64,000 nt of DNA from Enoplolaimus lenunculus (GCA_030248215.1 JASANG010003710.1:124001-188000), one strand, 5' to 3'; positions 22,299 through 34,198 are shown, counted from the first letter of the stretch. Program-made: numbers and translations. Notes: generated from the letters alone by a model not told the origin.

Positions 22299-22792
22299 AG
22301 CAGGCATTGTCCGTAAACAATGGACGCATTGATTCCCAGATTGCGTTAGCCACTCGTTTAACAGCAAAAATTAAGTTTATTAATTTATGTATATGCAAAT
22401 GTAAAGGTAACTTTTCATTATTAAAGCTGCGGCTCATGTTACTTTAAGGGGCGTCCAGATTTCTGGTTGGTCTATAAAAGAGTAGGTTTAGATTCTAGAT
22501 TACATTTTTAGCTTGGGCTTAGTTTTAGGCTTAGGAACACATTTTGTTACGCGTAGGCTTAGGCTTCGGCTTAGGAATACGCTTAATCTACTGTTACGCC
22601 CTTAAAAGTAACACTGGCCAAACCTGCCGTTGAGTTATTCACTAAAATCAAATTGGTGTAATTTTAAAATTTGTGAATAATTTTTTTACTGTTTAGATTT
22701 TAGATGAAATGGAAAATATTCCTGTGTAAACGACTATAATAGAAACACAATTCAAAAACAACAATTATAGCAGCAGAAAGTAACAGTTGGTT
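22299..22792. repeat. Dispersed segment also present at 42241-42760, inserted in FB-1
   Basis: Begins AGCAGGCATTGTCCGTAAAC and contains a TEL-C element plus flank on both sides (AACTTTTCATTATTAAAGCTGC on the left; AAATCAAATTGGTGTAATTT and ATTTTAGATGAAATGGAAAA on the right). The copy at 42 kb is collinear and highly similar. No transposon termini were recognised at its ends. Confidence 0.8.
22431..22619. mobile_element. TEL-C MITE with 8-bp target duplication
   Basis: TEL-C elements start GGCCCATGTTACTTTAAGG and end in the complement. They share with TEL-A the plan arm - TTAGGC array - arm (..TTAGGAATACGCTTAATCTACTGTTACGCCC). Flanks AAAGCTGC and AAACCTGC match at 7 of 8 bases. Confidence 0.9.
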
Positions 22793-23374
22793 TTCTGAGT
22801 TAATTAATCAACTTACCCAGAGTCAACTCAAATCAGAGTATGAATCAACGTAACACAGAGTGAGTTAATGTGTACTGATATTAATTCAGAAACAATACCT
22901 CGCAAGCTGAATTGATTAATCAACTCATTGGAATTTACAGTGTGCTGTAATTTTAAATTAAGTTACACCCTTTCGAAATAACACGATGTCTTTAAACAGT
23001 TGTGACCGAGAATGTGTTTTCAACTAAAAACTAATCATAAAACGTGTGCATTGTTTGTATTTTAGGAATTCAGAACAATATTCAGCGTTATCGACTGTTA
23101 ATTATGTGTCAGATTGGTACTTTTCAACATTTTGAGCGTTGCAGATACTGAGTATGGCCCATGTTACTTTAAGGTTCGTTCAGGTTTCTGATGGGTATAT
23201 ATATAAAAGAGTAGGTTTAGATTCTAGATTACATTTTTTGCCTGGCTTAGGCTTAGGCTTACGAACTCGTTTTCGCAACGCTTAGGCTTAGGCTTAGGAA
23301 TACGCTTAATCTACTGTCACGCCCCTTAAAGTAACATTGGCCCTGAGTAATATGATAAATTAATGATATGGTTT
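22793..23374. repeat. Left arm of a large inverted repeat
   Basis: Reverse-complement match to about 24331-24722. It spans half of an FB-1 element plus about 230 bp of unique DNA (AAATAACACGATGTC, CGTTATCGACTGTTAATT) and is interrupted here by the TEL-C element at 23156-23342. The spacer between the arms is about 1 kb. Confidence 0.85.
23156..23342. mobile_element. TEL-C MITE; matching empty site present at 24.35 kb
   Basis: CTGAGTAT (23148-23155) and CTGAGTAA (23343-23350) flank it. The opposite arm of the inverted repeat reads, reverse-complemented, GATACTGAGCATTATGATAA, i.e. one uninterrupted copy of the target. The element's limits are therefore shown directly by comparison of the two arms. 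Confidence 0.93.
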
Positions 23375-23399
23375 GTCTCTTTTGAACCCGTAGAATCTG

Positions 23400-23460
23400 G
23401 AATTTAAATCTGCTCTTTTATAGACCCACCAGAAACCTGGACGCCTCTAAAAGTAACATC
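23400..23460. mobile_element. TEL-C arm fragment
   Basis: Reverse arm only: CTGCTCTTTTATAGACCCAC, CAGAAACCTGGACGCC, then CTAAAAGTAACAT. No array or opposite end. Confidence 0.7.
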
Positions 23461-23608
23461 ATCCGCAAACAATGTTACATCATGACTTAAGTTAGATTTG
23501 GATTATGACTCTAAAATTCAGAGGTACAGATTCGACAAATGCTTCTTTACGAGCGAACGTAAATAACGAAAACCTATTTTGACATGTAGGAACCAGAAAG
23601 TTCAAAAG

Positions 23609-23882
23609 ACCTATTCACACGTGCAAGTTTTTGCCGCGACAACGTGCTGCTTTGACTTGCGCTTGCAAGTTTTGTCCAAAATCCCGTTCGAAAAATTTGC
23701 AGCTGCAAATATTTCATTAAAAATCATAGCTAGGATTGTAGTTCACATGTGTGAATAACCATGCAAGTTCACTGAATTTATTTGCAGCCGGTTTCTCATT
23801 GGCTGGTGAAAATATGCAAGTTCTGCGTGCAATTTACAGCTGCAAGTTCTCACAGAAAAAACTCGCACGTGTGCATAGGGCT
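23609..23882. mobile_element. TIR MITE with CCTATTCACACGTGC ends
   Basis: CCTATTCACACGTGCAAG at the left is inverted at the right as CTCGCACGTGTGCATAGGG. The word TTGCAGCTGCAA and near variants recur inside on both strands. AAAAG lies close outside both ends. Confidence 0.6.
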
Positions 23883-24330
23883 TAAAAGCTCGTTTTAAAG
23901 TGATTCTTGTGACTTGGTTGTAGTTGGGCTTATACTATTTCTCTGCTATTTAATGGTATAGCTTCGACAAGTATATAAAGTGTTTTGCGAGCGAACGTAG
24001 CAAGAAAGAAAATATTTTTGACCTCTGCAAAACTGAAAACTTATTCAAAAACCTAATGAAAAGCGTTTATCTTGTCTTTCCAGAAATTTAGTGGGGTGTA
24101 TCCCCTTATATCTCCTTGTATTTTCTACGATGCATACCACAGTAAAACGAACTCCAAAATATGCCACGCCCGTACTTAGCACACTTTACTAGAGGGCTAA
24201 ATATTTTTCAGCAGGGCACAACCGGGATTCCGATGATTTACAAGGAAGGTTAAAAAATTTCTCTACGGTTGCTATGATTGTTCCGGGGGTCTGCGATTCG
24301 GGTCCCCTCAGACAACGGGTCAGAAATAAA

Positions 24331-24722
24331 CAAACCATTACATTAATTTATCATAATGCTCAGTATCTGCAACGCTAAAAATGTTAAAAAGCACCAATCC
24401 GCCACTCAATTAACAGTCGATAACGCTGAATATTGTTCTGAATTCTTAAAATACAACAATGCACACGTTTTGTGATTTGGTTTTAGTTGAAAACACATTC
24501 TCGGTAACAACTGTTTAAAGACATCGTGTTATTTCGAAAGGGTGTTACTTAATTTAAAATTCCAGCACACTGTAAATTCCAATGAGTTGATTAATCAATT
24601 CCGCCAGCGAGTTAGTTATTTCTGAATTAATATCAGTTAACATTAACTCACTCTGTGTTAAGTTGATTCTCACTCTGAGTTGAGCTGACTCTGGGTGAGT
24701 TGATTAATTAACTCAGAATCAA
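24331..24722. repeat. Right arm of the large inverted repeat
   Basis: Inverted match of 22793-23374 without the TEL-C insertion. It includes the proximal part of the FB-1 element at 24568-24821. Confidence 0.85.
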
Positions 24723-24821
24723 TTGAATCAACTCAAAATTCTGAGTTCTGATAGTCCTAACTCAGACTGAGTGATTCAACTCATTCTGAGTTAAAATCAA
24801 CTCACTAAAATTTTTACAGTG
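24568..24821. mobile_element. FB-1 MITE, copy 5
   Basis: Complete; it lies partly inside the right arm of the inverted repeat. No TA flank at this copy. Confidence 0.85.
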
Positions 24822-25319
24822 ATGACAAGCTCAAATATGCAAAAAATTTCAAAATTGGACAATTTTTGACGAACGCAAGCAGCGAAATTATATTCAAATA
24901 TTCCGCTCGCATGCGCCGTAGTTTGTGATTAATTTTTGGCTAAAACGAACTTCTCGCTGTCGATGCACAGCTTGAAAATAAACATATTACTTAATCATAA
25001 ATGTTGATATGTTCAGAGTTTTTTAACTAATAAGAGTTTGTCATTTACGAATGGTTATTTCTAAAGCCACCAGACCGTGCTTAACAATATTAATATTGCT
25101 GATATGATGTGACCAAGTAACAATTATGAAACATTTTTTGTTATTTAGCCGATATCGACGGTTGCTCGCACATGATCTGAGTAGTTCTAACCCCCCCGGT
25201 GGGAATTATAAATACGGATCTGAATTTATTTTTTTTTGATTATTTGAGGTTCTCATGACAGCAGTTGGTAATATGGCACTCAAATTTAAATTTTTGAATT
25301 GTAGTTTAAAGCATACATG
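24822..25319. other. Unannotated intergenic stretch
   Basis: AT-rich unique DNA. Nothing recognised. Confidence 0.45.
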
Positions 25320-25600
25320 GGTACGACAGTATGCAACTGTTGGGGTTCGGCATGGTACAAAATGCAACCGGCACACGTTGCGTTTTTAACCGACCCCCTT
25401 TAATAGTTAGAGGGGGTACTACCTGTGTGAATTATAACACTGTATGTATTCGGCGTCAAGCATGCTCCGCTTATAGTTGAATTTAGGGGCATTGCATGTA
25501 ACAGCGACCACCTTGCCCGAAATAACGAGGGTCAGCTCAGAATGCAACGCCCGGTGGTACATTTCGTACAATGTTAGGACCAACAGAGTTGCATACTTTT
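25320..25600. mobile_element. IR-7 MITE, diverged copy
   Basis: GTATGCAACTGTTGGGG..GGTACAAAATGCAACCGGCAC and GTTGCGTTTTTAACCGACCC on the left face AATGCAACGCCCGGTGGTAC and GAGTTGCATAC on the right. It is the same plan as the better-preserved copies at 56234 and 62033. A TEL-B element abuts its right side. Confidence 0.6.
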
Positions 25601-25603
25601 GTT

Positions 25604-25769
25604 AACCCATGTATAGAACAGGGCCGGGTTGTTTTCCGGACGGGCTGTAATAGAGTCAGTTTAAGCTTTAGACAATTTTTTTGCTTAAGCTAAGGCTTAG
25701 GCTTACACTTATGCTTAGGCGTAGGAATATGCTTATAGTACTGTTCCGACCCTGTACTATACATGGGCC
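25604..25769. mobile_element. TEL-B MITE with perfect 8-bp target duplication
   Basis: CTTTTGTT flanks both ends (25596-25603 and 25770-25777). Short array with TTAGGC and GCGTAGG variants. Confidence 0.92.
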
Positions 25770-25981
25770 CTTTTGTTAAGGCGTATCATGCACACTTGCT
25801 AATATTATACGTTGTTCATGGTCGTATCATGGTGTAAAAATTTAAATCATATTAAATTAATATTCATGTCCTTTATCGGTTGGTTGCTTTTAAGCACAAC
25901 GCTTTTATTAATATTGTCGCAATAATTTGGCTCAAATAACAATTTTTATATTACATTTTGCTTGTCCCTGGACAGTTTCAT

Positions 25982-26150
25982 GACCCATGTAAAGATCAGG
26001 CGCGGAACGTTTTTTTGTGGGACTGTAATAGAGTAAGCTCAAACTTTAGACTAAGTTTTTGCTTGGCTTAGGTTTAGGTTTAGGCTTAGGCTTAGGCTTA
26101 GAGTAACGAATATGCTTATAATACTGTTTCGCCCCTATTCTTTACATTGG
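25982..26150. mobile_element. TEL-A MITE
   Basis: Starts GACCCATGTAAAGATCAGG and ends CTTTACATTGGTC. AGTTTCAT on the left resembles CAGTTTAT on the right. Confidence 0.85.
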
Positions 26151-26164
26151 TCCAGTTTATTGGT

Positions 26165-26475
26165 AAAAACAAGAGTGCATGATACAACAGTGTTGCAACT
26201 CATGGGGTTTTGCATGATACAAAATATACCACCGCGTTGCGTTTTTAGCCAGTCTCTCTTTATTTAGTAGGGGTTCGCTTGTCACACTCTATATATAACT
26301 AAATTAAACTATAAGCGGAACATTTTTGATGCCAGATACAAAGGTACCATGGTTCGCACAAGTTGTACCCAACTCTCTAATTAAGGGGGGTAGGCCAACA
26401 ACACAACGCGTGCCGGTTACATTATCTTTTACACAGAATATACCCAGTGCATACTTCTGTTGAATTATGCGTCAT
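26165..26475. mobile_element. IR-7 MITE, diverged copy
   Basis: Left GATACAAAATATACC and CGCGTTGCGTTTTTAGCC face right GGGGGGTAGGCCAACAACAC and AACGCGTGCCGG. Ends are worn. Confidence 0.55.
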
Positions 26476-26476
26476 A

Positions 26477-26734
26477 CACGCTGTAAATTCCAGTGAGTCG
26501 GTTTTAACTCAAAACGAGTTGAAACCACTCAGAAGCCTGAGCTCTGAATTAGGTCTTTCAGAACTCAGAATTCAGAATTGATTGAACTTATATATTTCGA
26601 GTTAATTAATCAACTCTTCCGCAATGAAATCAGCTCAGAGTGAGTTGATATCTACTGTTATTAACTCAGAAATAACCAGAAATATCTAATTCTCTCACTG
26701 AGTTAATTAATCAACTCATTGAATTTTACAGTGG
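26477..26734. mobile_element. FB-1 MITE, copy 6
   Basis: Nearly complete, in the TTGATTTTAACTC-first orientation. The first bases are altered (CACGCTGTAAATTCC). Confidence 0.85.
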
Positions 26735-26829
26735 CACTCATGCTAAAAGCAAAACAAATTGGCAAAACCAACGGACGATAATTTTGCAACACCAGATATT
26801 TAAGACAGTGGCTGCAAATTATTCAATCA

Positions 26830-26965
26830 ACCGTTTCAATAGATGGATATTCTCTATTTCATCTGACATTAAATTTCAAGCTAAGATTCGAACCCCGGAC
26901 TGTCAGGTGGCAGGCGTTTACCACCACCCGTCAGCTGTGGGATTGTGAGGCTGGCCCCTAGTCGC
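26830..26965 (-). mobile_element. tRNA-derived SINE, copy 1
   Basis: On the minus strand a tRNA-like head carries an A-box-like CAGCTGACGGGTGGTGG and a B box GGGGTTCGAATC, followed by AGCTTGAAATTTAATGTCAG and AGAATATCCATC. The order head - TAGCATAAAAT-like - GTCTCAG..GAAAATATT is shared with the copies near 38.1, 39.1 and 63.7 kb. The T-arm stem does not pair well enough for a working tRNA gene. Confidence 0.7.
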
Positions 26966-27053
26966 CAATAGTATACTTTATACAAGAAAATGTTAAGTTC
27001 TCGTCTATGTACTGAACGAAAAAAATTCCATTTTATAACCTCTGTCAATCTTA

Positions 27054-27230
27054 TTTAAGTTTAAGCTTACTCTATTGCCGACACACAAAAAAACGTTCCG
27101 CCCCTGATCTTTATATGGGCCACTTAAGCCTAAGCCTAAGCCAAGCAGAAAAAAAATTAGTCTAAAGCTTTAGCTTACTCTATTCCAGACCCGCATAGAA
27201 GCGTTGCACCCATGATCTTTAGATGGGCCA
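27054..27230. mobile_element. TEL-A MITE right ends, two in tandem
   Basis: Two right termini (CGTTCCGCCCCTGATCTTTA and GCGTTGCACCCATGATCTTT) with a short CCTAAG run between them. It is probably a truncated element followed by a duplicated end. Confidence 0.65.
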
Positions 27231-28650
27231 AGAAAACAATAAAAAATAAAACATACAAAACAACAAAGTGAGCAAAAGTAAACAGAAGCAGCTGTGATTT
27301 TAAGCGTGGCAAGCGTTTACTTTTAAAGTTTAAACAAATCAAACAACAATTAAGCTTACAAGTAAGACATATTTCATGGTTTTACAGCTTCTGACGCAAA
27401 GGAACATTAATTTTCGGCAAAGTATAAAAAATATGATCATAACCTAATCAGCATAAGCCATTTCTGTTTGCCATTTTGGCTCGAAAATTTTAGATGTTGT
27501 GGTTGTTTTGTTTGTTTGTTTGTTTGTTTGTTTGTATGCTTCTTTTTTGTCATTTTGGAATATCATATAATATACAATTCAATGTCTCAGAAGTATCAAG
27601 TGACATAATAGTATTTGTTTGCAAGTAATTTAGGGTTAACATCGAATTAGCATCGGCACATATGTCGGTTTCGGGTTGTCCACGTTTACAGCATCAAATC
27701 CCTTGTAGGCAAAACATTCTTACTAAACCGGAAACCACCAAAAACAACCAAAACTAAGTTTTGGTTGTTTTGATTTCTTAATATCGTACGCATATATTGA
27801 TTGCTCTGTTCTGCATAATATCATATGATATTTACTGTAATTTTAAAAGCTATACACTAAAATAATAATTGCCCAAAAATCAGTTGCAACTACCTACACA
27901 ACAAATGCCAGTCGTTTTGAAGAGGCGCTCTAGCTAAGCATGAGCCAGTGCCAGCGGAACTGTTCTCCAAACCCTCCAATTGGTAGGGCGACCCACTCAG
28001 GAACCTCATCTTAACAAACTAAATTTTTTTCGCGGACCAAAAAGTTACCTGTGATATATTTAACTGGGACGCCCTCGAACCTGTTTGGGGGTCCGACTGT
28101 CCTAATGCCGGCCTTACCAAGAGCCCTCACATTAAGACAAGAATAGCCTGTTTTATTGTCATAGGTCCCTCATTAGCTAACACCGTACGAACAGTGCATG
28201 TAAAGGGCCCACCGAACAGGGTACAATGATAAATGTACAGCGATTAGTAAAATCGAAAAATATGCCAAGATTTTAAATGTTTCGCTACATAAAATGTTTT
28301 TAACAAAATAAATGACTTTAAATCAGCTTTAATGTTGTCATTTTGAACATTTTTCCTTATTGTTTTAAGCCAATAGCGTTTACGCGTGGTCTTTCCTATA
28401 TTAATCAACTGCAAGCACATGTTTCATTGATTTTTACTCGCATATTAAACGTCGCTGCTCGTTTGTTCATGACAAAATGTTATGTCGCTCACACGTTACC
28501 ACCGCAACCGGTTTCAGCCGCAGCAACAAAAAATGCCGCAACAACCAGTTTGAGTGTTTGGGAAAAGTTTTCGTCACACTTAGTAATAAATGGAGCAGTT
28601 GCGAAAACTTTTTCTGTTCATCGATTGAAAAATGTGACGCAAAAAAATGA
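27231..28650. other. Unannotated intergenic stretch with a (TTTG)n run
   Basis: Unique DNA with a short TTTG microsatellite at about 27506-27535. A reading frame at 28343-28657 has no recognisable domain or splice support and runs up to the 69-bp array. Confidence 0.45.
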
Positions 28651-28654
28651 AATC

Positions 28655-29325
28655 TAAATTTACTTATAAAACAAAAATTGGTCAAATATTTATTTTCACT
28701 GAATCAATGTCAGTTTGAGAATCTAAATTTACTTATAAAACTAAAATTGGTCAAATATTTATTTTCACAGAATCAATGTCAGTTTGAGAATCTAAATTTA
28801 CTTATAAAACTAAAATTGGTCAAATATTTATTTTCACTGAATCAATGTCAGTTTGAGAATCTAAATTTACTTATAAAACTAAAATTGGTCAAATATTTAT
28901 TTTCACAGAATCAATGTCAGTTTGAGAATCTAAATTTACTTATAAAACTAAAATTGGTCAAATATTTATTTTCACTGAATCGATGTCAGTTTGAGAATCT
29001 AAATTTACTTATAAAACTAAAATTGGTCAAATATTTATTTTCACTGAATCAATGTCAGGTTGAGAATTTAAATTTACTTACAAAACTAAAATTGGTCAAA
29101 TATTTATTTTCACTGAATCGATGTCAGTTTGAGAATCTAAATTTACTTATAAAACTAAAATTGGTCAAATATTCATTTTCACTGAATCAATGTCAGTTTG
29201 AGAATCTAAATTTACTTATAAAATTAAAATTGGTCAAATATTCATTTTCACTGAATCAATGTCAGGTTGAGACTTTAAATTTACTTATAAAACTAAAATA
29301 GGTCAAATATTTATTTTCACTGAAT
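28655..29325. repeat. 69-bp minisatellite, about 9.5 units, open as a 23-aa repeat
   Basis: Units begin near AATCTAAATTTACTTATAAA and recur every 69 bp with few changes. Because 69 is divisible by three, the plus-strand frame stays open as a 23-residue repeat beginning LVKYLFSLNQCQ. The first units alternate between CACTGAATC and CACAGAATC, and later ones alternate AATCGATG with AATCAATG, pointing to growth by 138-bp dimers. No start codon, promoter or exon border supports translation. Confidence 0.93.
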
Positions 29326-29337
29326 TATTATTCATTT

Positions 29338-29740
29338 TCAATGCCAGGCTGTAGTCACATTGTAACCATTCTGTTAATACAGCTGCCAAAATGTCAATTG
29401 TCAAAAAATATCATTATTTTGCTAGTTTACGCAAATATGTCAGGGACACTGTTTGTCTTGTGACGTACCCTCAGGACTCGGTTTAGGGACTTCGATGATA
29501 TATATTTGGCGCTATTATTGTTATAATTATAATCATTGTTGTTGATGTTATTATTATCATTATTATTATTATTGTTGTTATTATTGTCCCCATTGTTGAT
29601 GCTTATGTTGATTTTGACGTTAATATTTGTATGTTGTTTTTCTTTTTGGTTCTATGGTATTGGTTAAGTTTTTCACTGGCTAACTCTCATAGCCATATCG
29701 ATTCAGTTTCGCAATAGGGAGAGAACCCCACCAGTGTCTG
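29338..29740. repeat. TTATTATTG-rich simple tract and flank
   Basis: From about 29507 to 29640, irregular TTATTATTG and GTTGATG triplets. The rest is unique. Confidence 0.6.
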
Positions 29741-32289
29741 ATATTCAACATGCTATCCACACCCTCGCTCTGTCGCTCAGATACGTACCTGACCTGCGTT
29801 CTCGGAAATTAGTGGTAGGATGTGCATTGAAAGTTAAATACTCAGTCGGAAATTTGTAAGCACAAAAAAGGGGGTGCCGACACGACAGTACAAATAGAAA
29901 TGGGGGTGTCTGTGGATTACAAATTGTAAGAAAAGGATAACACGTTCCATGCATTTGGGGTAGATCAGCAGAGTGACGATACTTTAATTAGGCAATCTTG
30001 TGGTTCTATTTTAACTGTTGTTATTATTTTCGTACGTATTCATTTTCCCGTGTGTTGTTTTATGGATGGACTTAGGTATCGGTTGGCATTCTAAGCTCTT
30101 GAAGTTCACGGCCTGAGACCGACTTGCGAACAGCCATTTATGACGCATTTTTGTCTTTCTGTTTCTCCTTTTTCCTTTTTGTCTGCCCACTGTATATTTT
30201 CGCGTTCCTAAAATCAGACTAAGCCACACTAGCTGCACAGTTTGTCTATATCTCGACTAGAGGCTACCCGTTACCTGTCCGCTGCCTCATCGTTTAAAGT
30301 AATCGAAACTGTTAAGCGAGGTATTTGCTCAGGGGATTATTCGTGGGGGGCAGCAAATTTCGGGAAATTCAGAGTAAGTGAAAGTTGTTGAGAACTTAGA
30401 AAAAACCTTGACGGGACCTGACAACTATTTAAGGGATAATCCTGGAGACTATATCTACACGTGTATATATATTCATTGCTACCTTATTCATTGCCATTAT
30501 GAATTCCTTTTTTTAGTCATGGTATTTTCATTGTTGGTGTTTTGCGAGCAATTCTTCTCATTATATATGTTAACTTGATGCTGGCAAAACCACGGTACCA
30601 CTAGCCTAGTACCCCCTAAAGTTTTGCCTCCACCATTTCAATGACTAGATCCCGATCCAAAATAAAACTAACTAGAATCGGTTGAATGCATTAAGTTGAC
30701 TAGATAAGGTATGACTAGCGTACAGCAATCTTCCCCCCTTCTGACGGGTATTCAAATATAACTAGCCGAAATGAATTGCACACTCTAATGACTAGATCTT
30801 GGTGACTATAGTAGGATATCTACGTTGCATAGCAATCTCTACCTGTCAGTTGACTATTATCCAGCATGCCTCATAGTTTAAGAAATGTCCGCGAGGGGAA
30901 GCGAATTTGATGAAATTGAACGCAGCTGCTTAGAAATCTTAAGATAGCAAGGAAGGGGCGATTTAGGTGGCGTATCCTGAAAATGAATTGCGGCCTAAAT
31001 AGTGAGACTATCACGCGTCGGAAGGACTTGTTAAGCTTTAAATCTCACCCGGACTCGACTCTCCCGAGAAATTTTGGTCCCACCCCCACGCTCTCCGGAG
31101 TTCTATTATAGTCAGCTGATCGCACAAAATTAAGTATATCTATGTATTTGTACATTCTGTCACACTGCATGGGCACTGATAAAATACCCATTGGGGGTTG
31201 ACACCCCGAGGGGTAGAAGAAAAAGGAATTGTAGGGGCTTGGGAAGCTAGTGATGGTTAGGTGTAGTTATCACATTAGTTGGGCTGTTTTAGACATGCTT
31301 TGGTTCCGACTCGTATTCATGGCGGCCCACCTTTTAGATGCATACCCCTTGACCGGAGAGAACTATATGAGTGTATATGATAAGACACACAGGAAATTGC
31401 AGATCGGTACAGGAACTCCGAGGTGGAGCTATATAAGGGGGGTGGGCTTTATGGTTCTGCCCTTTAAGCTTCTCCTTGGGGCACTATGTTCGACACTGCT
31501 GTGAACTCATAGTTTTAACTTGATCATAGGCTTAACGCAAGGTAGTTCAACGGGTAGGCACGTGCGTCCCCTGATGCGATAACGACAGCCTGAAGCGTAC
31601 TGAGCACTTATCTTGAAACTCCCTTGCGAGTGTACGAGGGTGTACACGCGACAAAACGCAAAAGCAGAAACTACATCTTGGAAGGGGAGCCGCGAGATGT
31701 TTGCACAAGGGGCGGCGGTTTTCTTCAGAGAGGCAAGGGTGTGTTGTGCACCGTAAGGGGAAAAGAAGAGAAACTGTCTGTAACGGCAGTTTGAATTTTG
31801 AAAATTTTCAAAATTTTAAGTTAAGCAACGCCTCGCATCAGCCTAAGAGGGGTAGTCAGAATGGGATTGGGGGTAGAAATGTTTTAAGCTCAGGACAAGT
31901 GGTGGGGTGCGAGGTTGTTTTTAGGCATAGGGGGATTTCTAGTAAGCGGCGGTTTATTGTGTTTTTAAGATGGTTGATGTTTTAGGGAGTGTGATTGCTG
32001 TTTATCGTTTTTCAGGTTCGGAGTTGGCGCTATTGGGTTCGGCACGCCGGATCGGCTGAGTAGGCCGTCCCGGCCGCCGTTTCAGGACAACCAAGATTTT
32101 GCGACAAATTCTGAATTTTTGTGGACGCGAATTTTTGAAATATTATTATAATTTTAGGCCCCTTGGATTTGAAAACCGGTTCCAATCATTTTGGACCCGT
32201 GTTTAAGCTGGGAAAGCCGCTCCGAACCTGCGCTATTAGTGGACAAGTCTGAAAATTTAGGGCAAATTTAGGCTGAATATACCGTTTGC

Positions 32290-33600
32290 GGATTGGGTTT
32301 TGTAGGAAAAATTCGAGTGGCGTTATCTAAAATATAGTGCGGAGACCGGTGCCAGACACTTACCCGTATCGCATTGACTAAGAAAACCATCCCAGTTATA
32401 GCCCGTAAGGCAGCAGTTAAAATTTACAGGCGTTTGTAAACACCTCGAACATTACCCGGAAACCAATAGATAACAAGTTATGGGCCTATGAAGCTTTCGA
32501 GATTTAACGTGTACACGCTTTTACGGATCCCGATCCAAAAACCCGATTTTCACTTTTCCGGGGTTGGCCGCTACAATTGGTATCAATCGATTCAGCTCAT
32601 CGAGCTGGTTAAGAAAACCACCCCAAACCCTGTCCGCAAATCAGTGCATGAGTAGTTATGGGCGATCAAAGGTCTCTAGGACTTTACGTGTGTACGCTTT
32701 ACGGATCGGATCCTGAAAAATGCGATTTTCACTTTTTCACGATCCACCATAAAAATAGGTACCGTTCGATTCCGCGCATTGCGCTGAGTAAGAAAACCAC
32801 CCCAAACTGGGTCCGCAAATCAAAACTTAAAAAAAGTTATGACCATTTGAAAGTTTCGATAATTTACATATGCACCCATTTACGGATCCGGTTCGAAAAA
32901 CGCGATATCAACTTTTTCGAGCTATTGGGTTAAAATAGGTATCATTCGACTCGGCTTGCTGAGTAGAGCAAGAAAACCACCCCAAACGTGGCCCGCAAAC
33001 CCATAGTTTAAGATTTATGGTTAATTGGAAATTCCGAAATTTTGTGTGTACACGCTTTACGGATACGGCTCCGAAAAATGCAATTTTCACTTTTTCGGAG
33101 AACAACGTCAAATTTGGTGCCATTCGATTCCCCACATCCCGTTGAGCAAGAAAACTACCCCGAACCGGGTTCGCAAACGAATATTTCAAAAGTTATGGCC
33201 CGTTGAAAATCCTGGAAATTTGTGTGTACATGCTTTACGGAGCGGACCTTCAAGAACGTGATTTGTACTTTTACAGGACCGAACGTTAAAAGTGGTACCG
33301 TTCGATTCCTCTCGTTTTTCTGGTTCAGAAAACCACCCCTAACACGGTCCGCAAATGGACATTTGAAAAGTTATGGCCGGTTGAAGTTTTTGAAAATTTC
33401 GTGTTTTAGCCCTTGGGCGGTGAGACTTGGAAGTCGCGATTCTCAGTTTTCTGGTGTCTAGCATTGAATTTGGAACCATTCGGTTTAGCGCATTGTTTTG
33501 GATAGTAAAACTACCCCGATTAGGGTCCGCTGACAGATGTTTAAGGAGCTATGGCCCGTTGACATTTCTGAATTTTGCATGATTATACTTGAAAGGGGTG
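32290..33600. repeat. ~178-bp degenerate tandem array, about 7 units
   Basis: The landmark AAGAAAACCACCCC (with variants) lies near 32380, 32611, 32790, 32970, 33148, 33326 and 33504, i.e. spaced about 178 bp after a first interval of 231. Each unit also has CCGCAAA, AAGTTATGG, GTGTACGCTTTACGGATC, CGATTTTCACTTTTTC and GTACCGTTCGATTCC in the same order. Units are strongly diverged outside these words, so the words may be constrained. Short open frames inside differ from unit to unit. Confidence 0.85.
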
Positions 33601-34198
33601 CTCTTAGGGACCTGGCAAACAATCTTTCTGGTGTCCTGTTCTCAAAATCGCTACCCTACAGTTGTTTGGTCTGTCCTGTAGAGAGAGTCACCCAACGGCA
33701 CCATCTGGAGCTGAGCACTCAACGGGTTACGACCGGTCAAAATCACTACCCCTGCGCATAGGAGCTAGACTAAGTACACACTCAAGAGCTGAATCTGTTG
33801 AGCTTTAGGGTCAGGGTCCATGGTTTAGAACTTTCACGTACACACATGGTTGTATTGTTTGCGCTCAAATTTTTCTGCATTGTATTGTTTTTCTTTATTT
33901 TATTGTGCTTCGATTCTTGTCGCATTTTTCTCCGCTGTCGTGCATTGCAGGTGTCAACCCCACTAGTAAATTGAGTGTATGATTGAATTTATCATATTTT
34001 GTTAAGCAGTACGGGGAGGGCTTACCACAAAAAGCTGCACGTGGTTGTCCTGTTTTGTAGGGGGGTATGAGTGAACTCCGCCAAAACTTTCTGGCCCTTG
34101 CACCATGTTGCATTTCTGTGTTCAGACTCCGGATAGGGGTAATCCTGATCAACCCCCTTATAACTTCTCATATGGAAATTTTGTGTTAAATTCCCCAG

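Larger units (their letters stand above)
22198..22942. mobile_element. FB-1 MITE, copy 4, split by a 494-bp insertion
   Basis: The left part is 22198-22298 and the right part about 22793-22942. Between them lies 22299-22792, which also exists at 42241 onward. The two FB-1 parts join sensibly when compared with the copy at 9867 (..AACTCA then TTCTGAGTTAATT), so the middle is a later insertion. Confidence 0.75.

Noticed and set aside
28678-29301. 207-residue repeat protein, or a CRISPR-like array
   Set aside because: It is a head-to-tail 69-bp minisatellite with no unique spacers; the open frame follows from the period being divisible by three.
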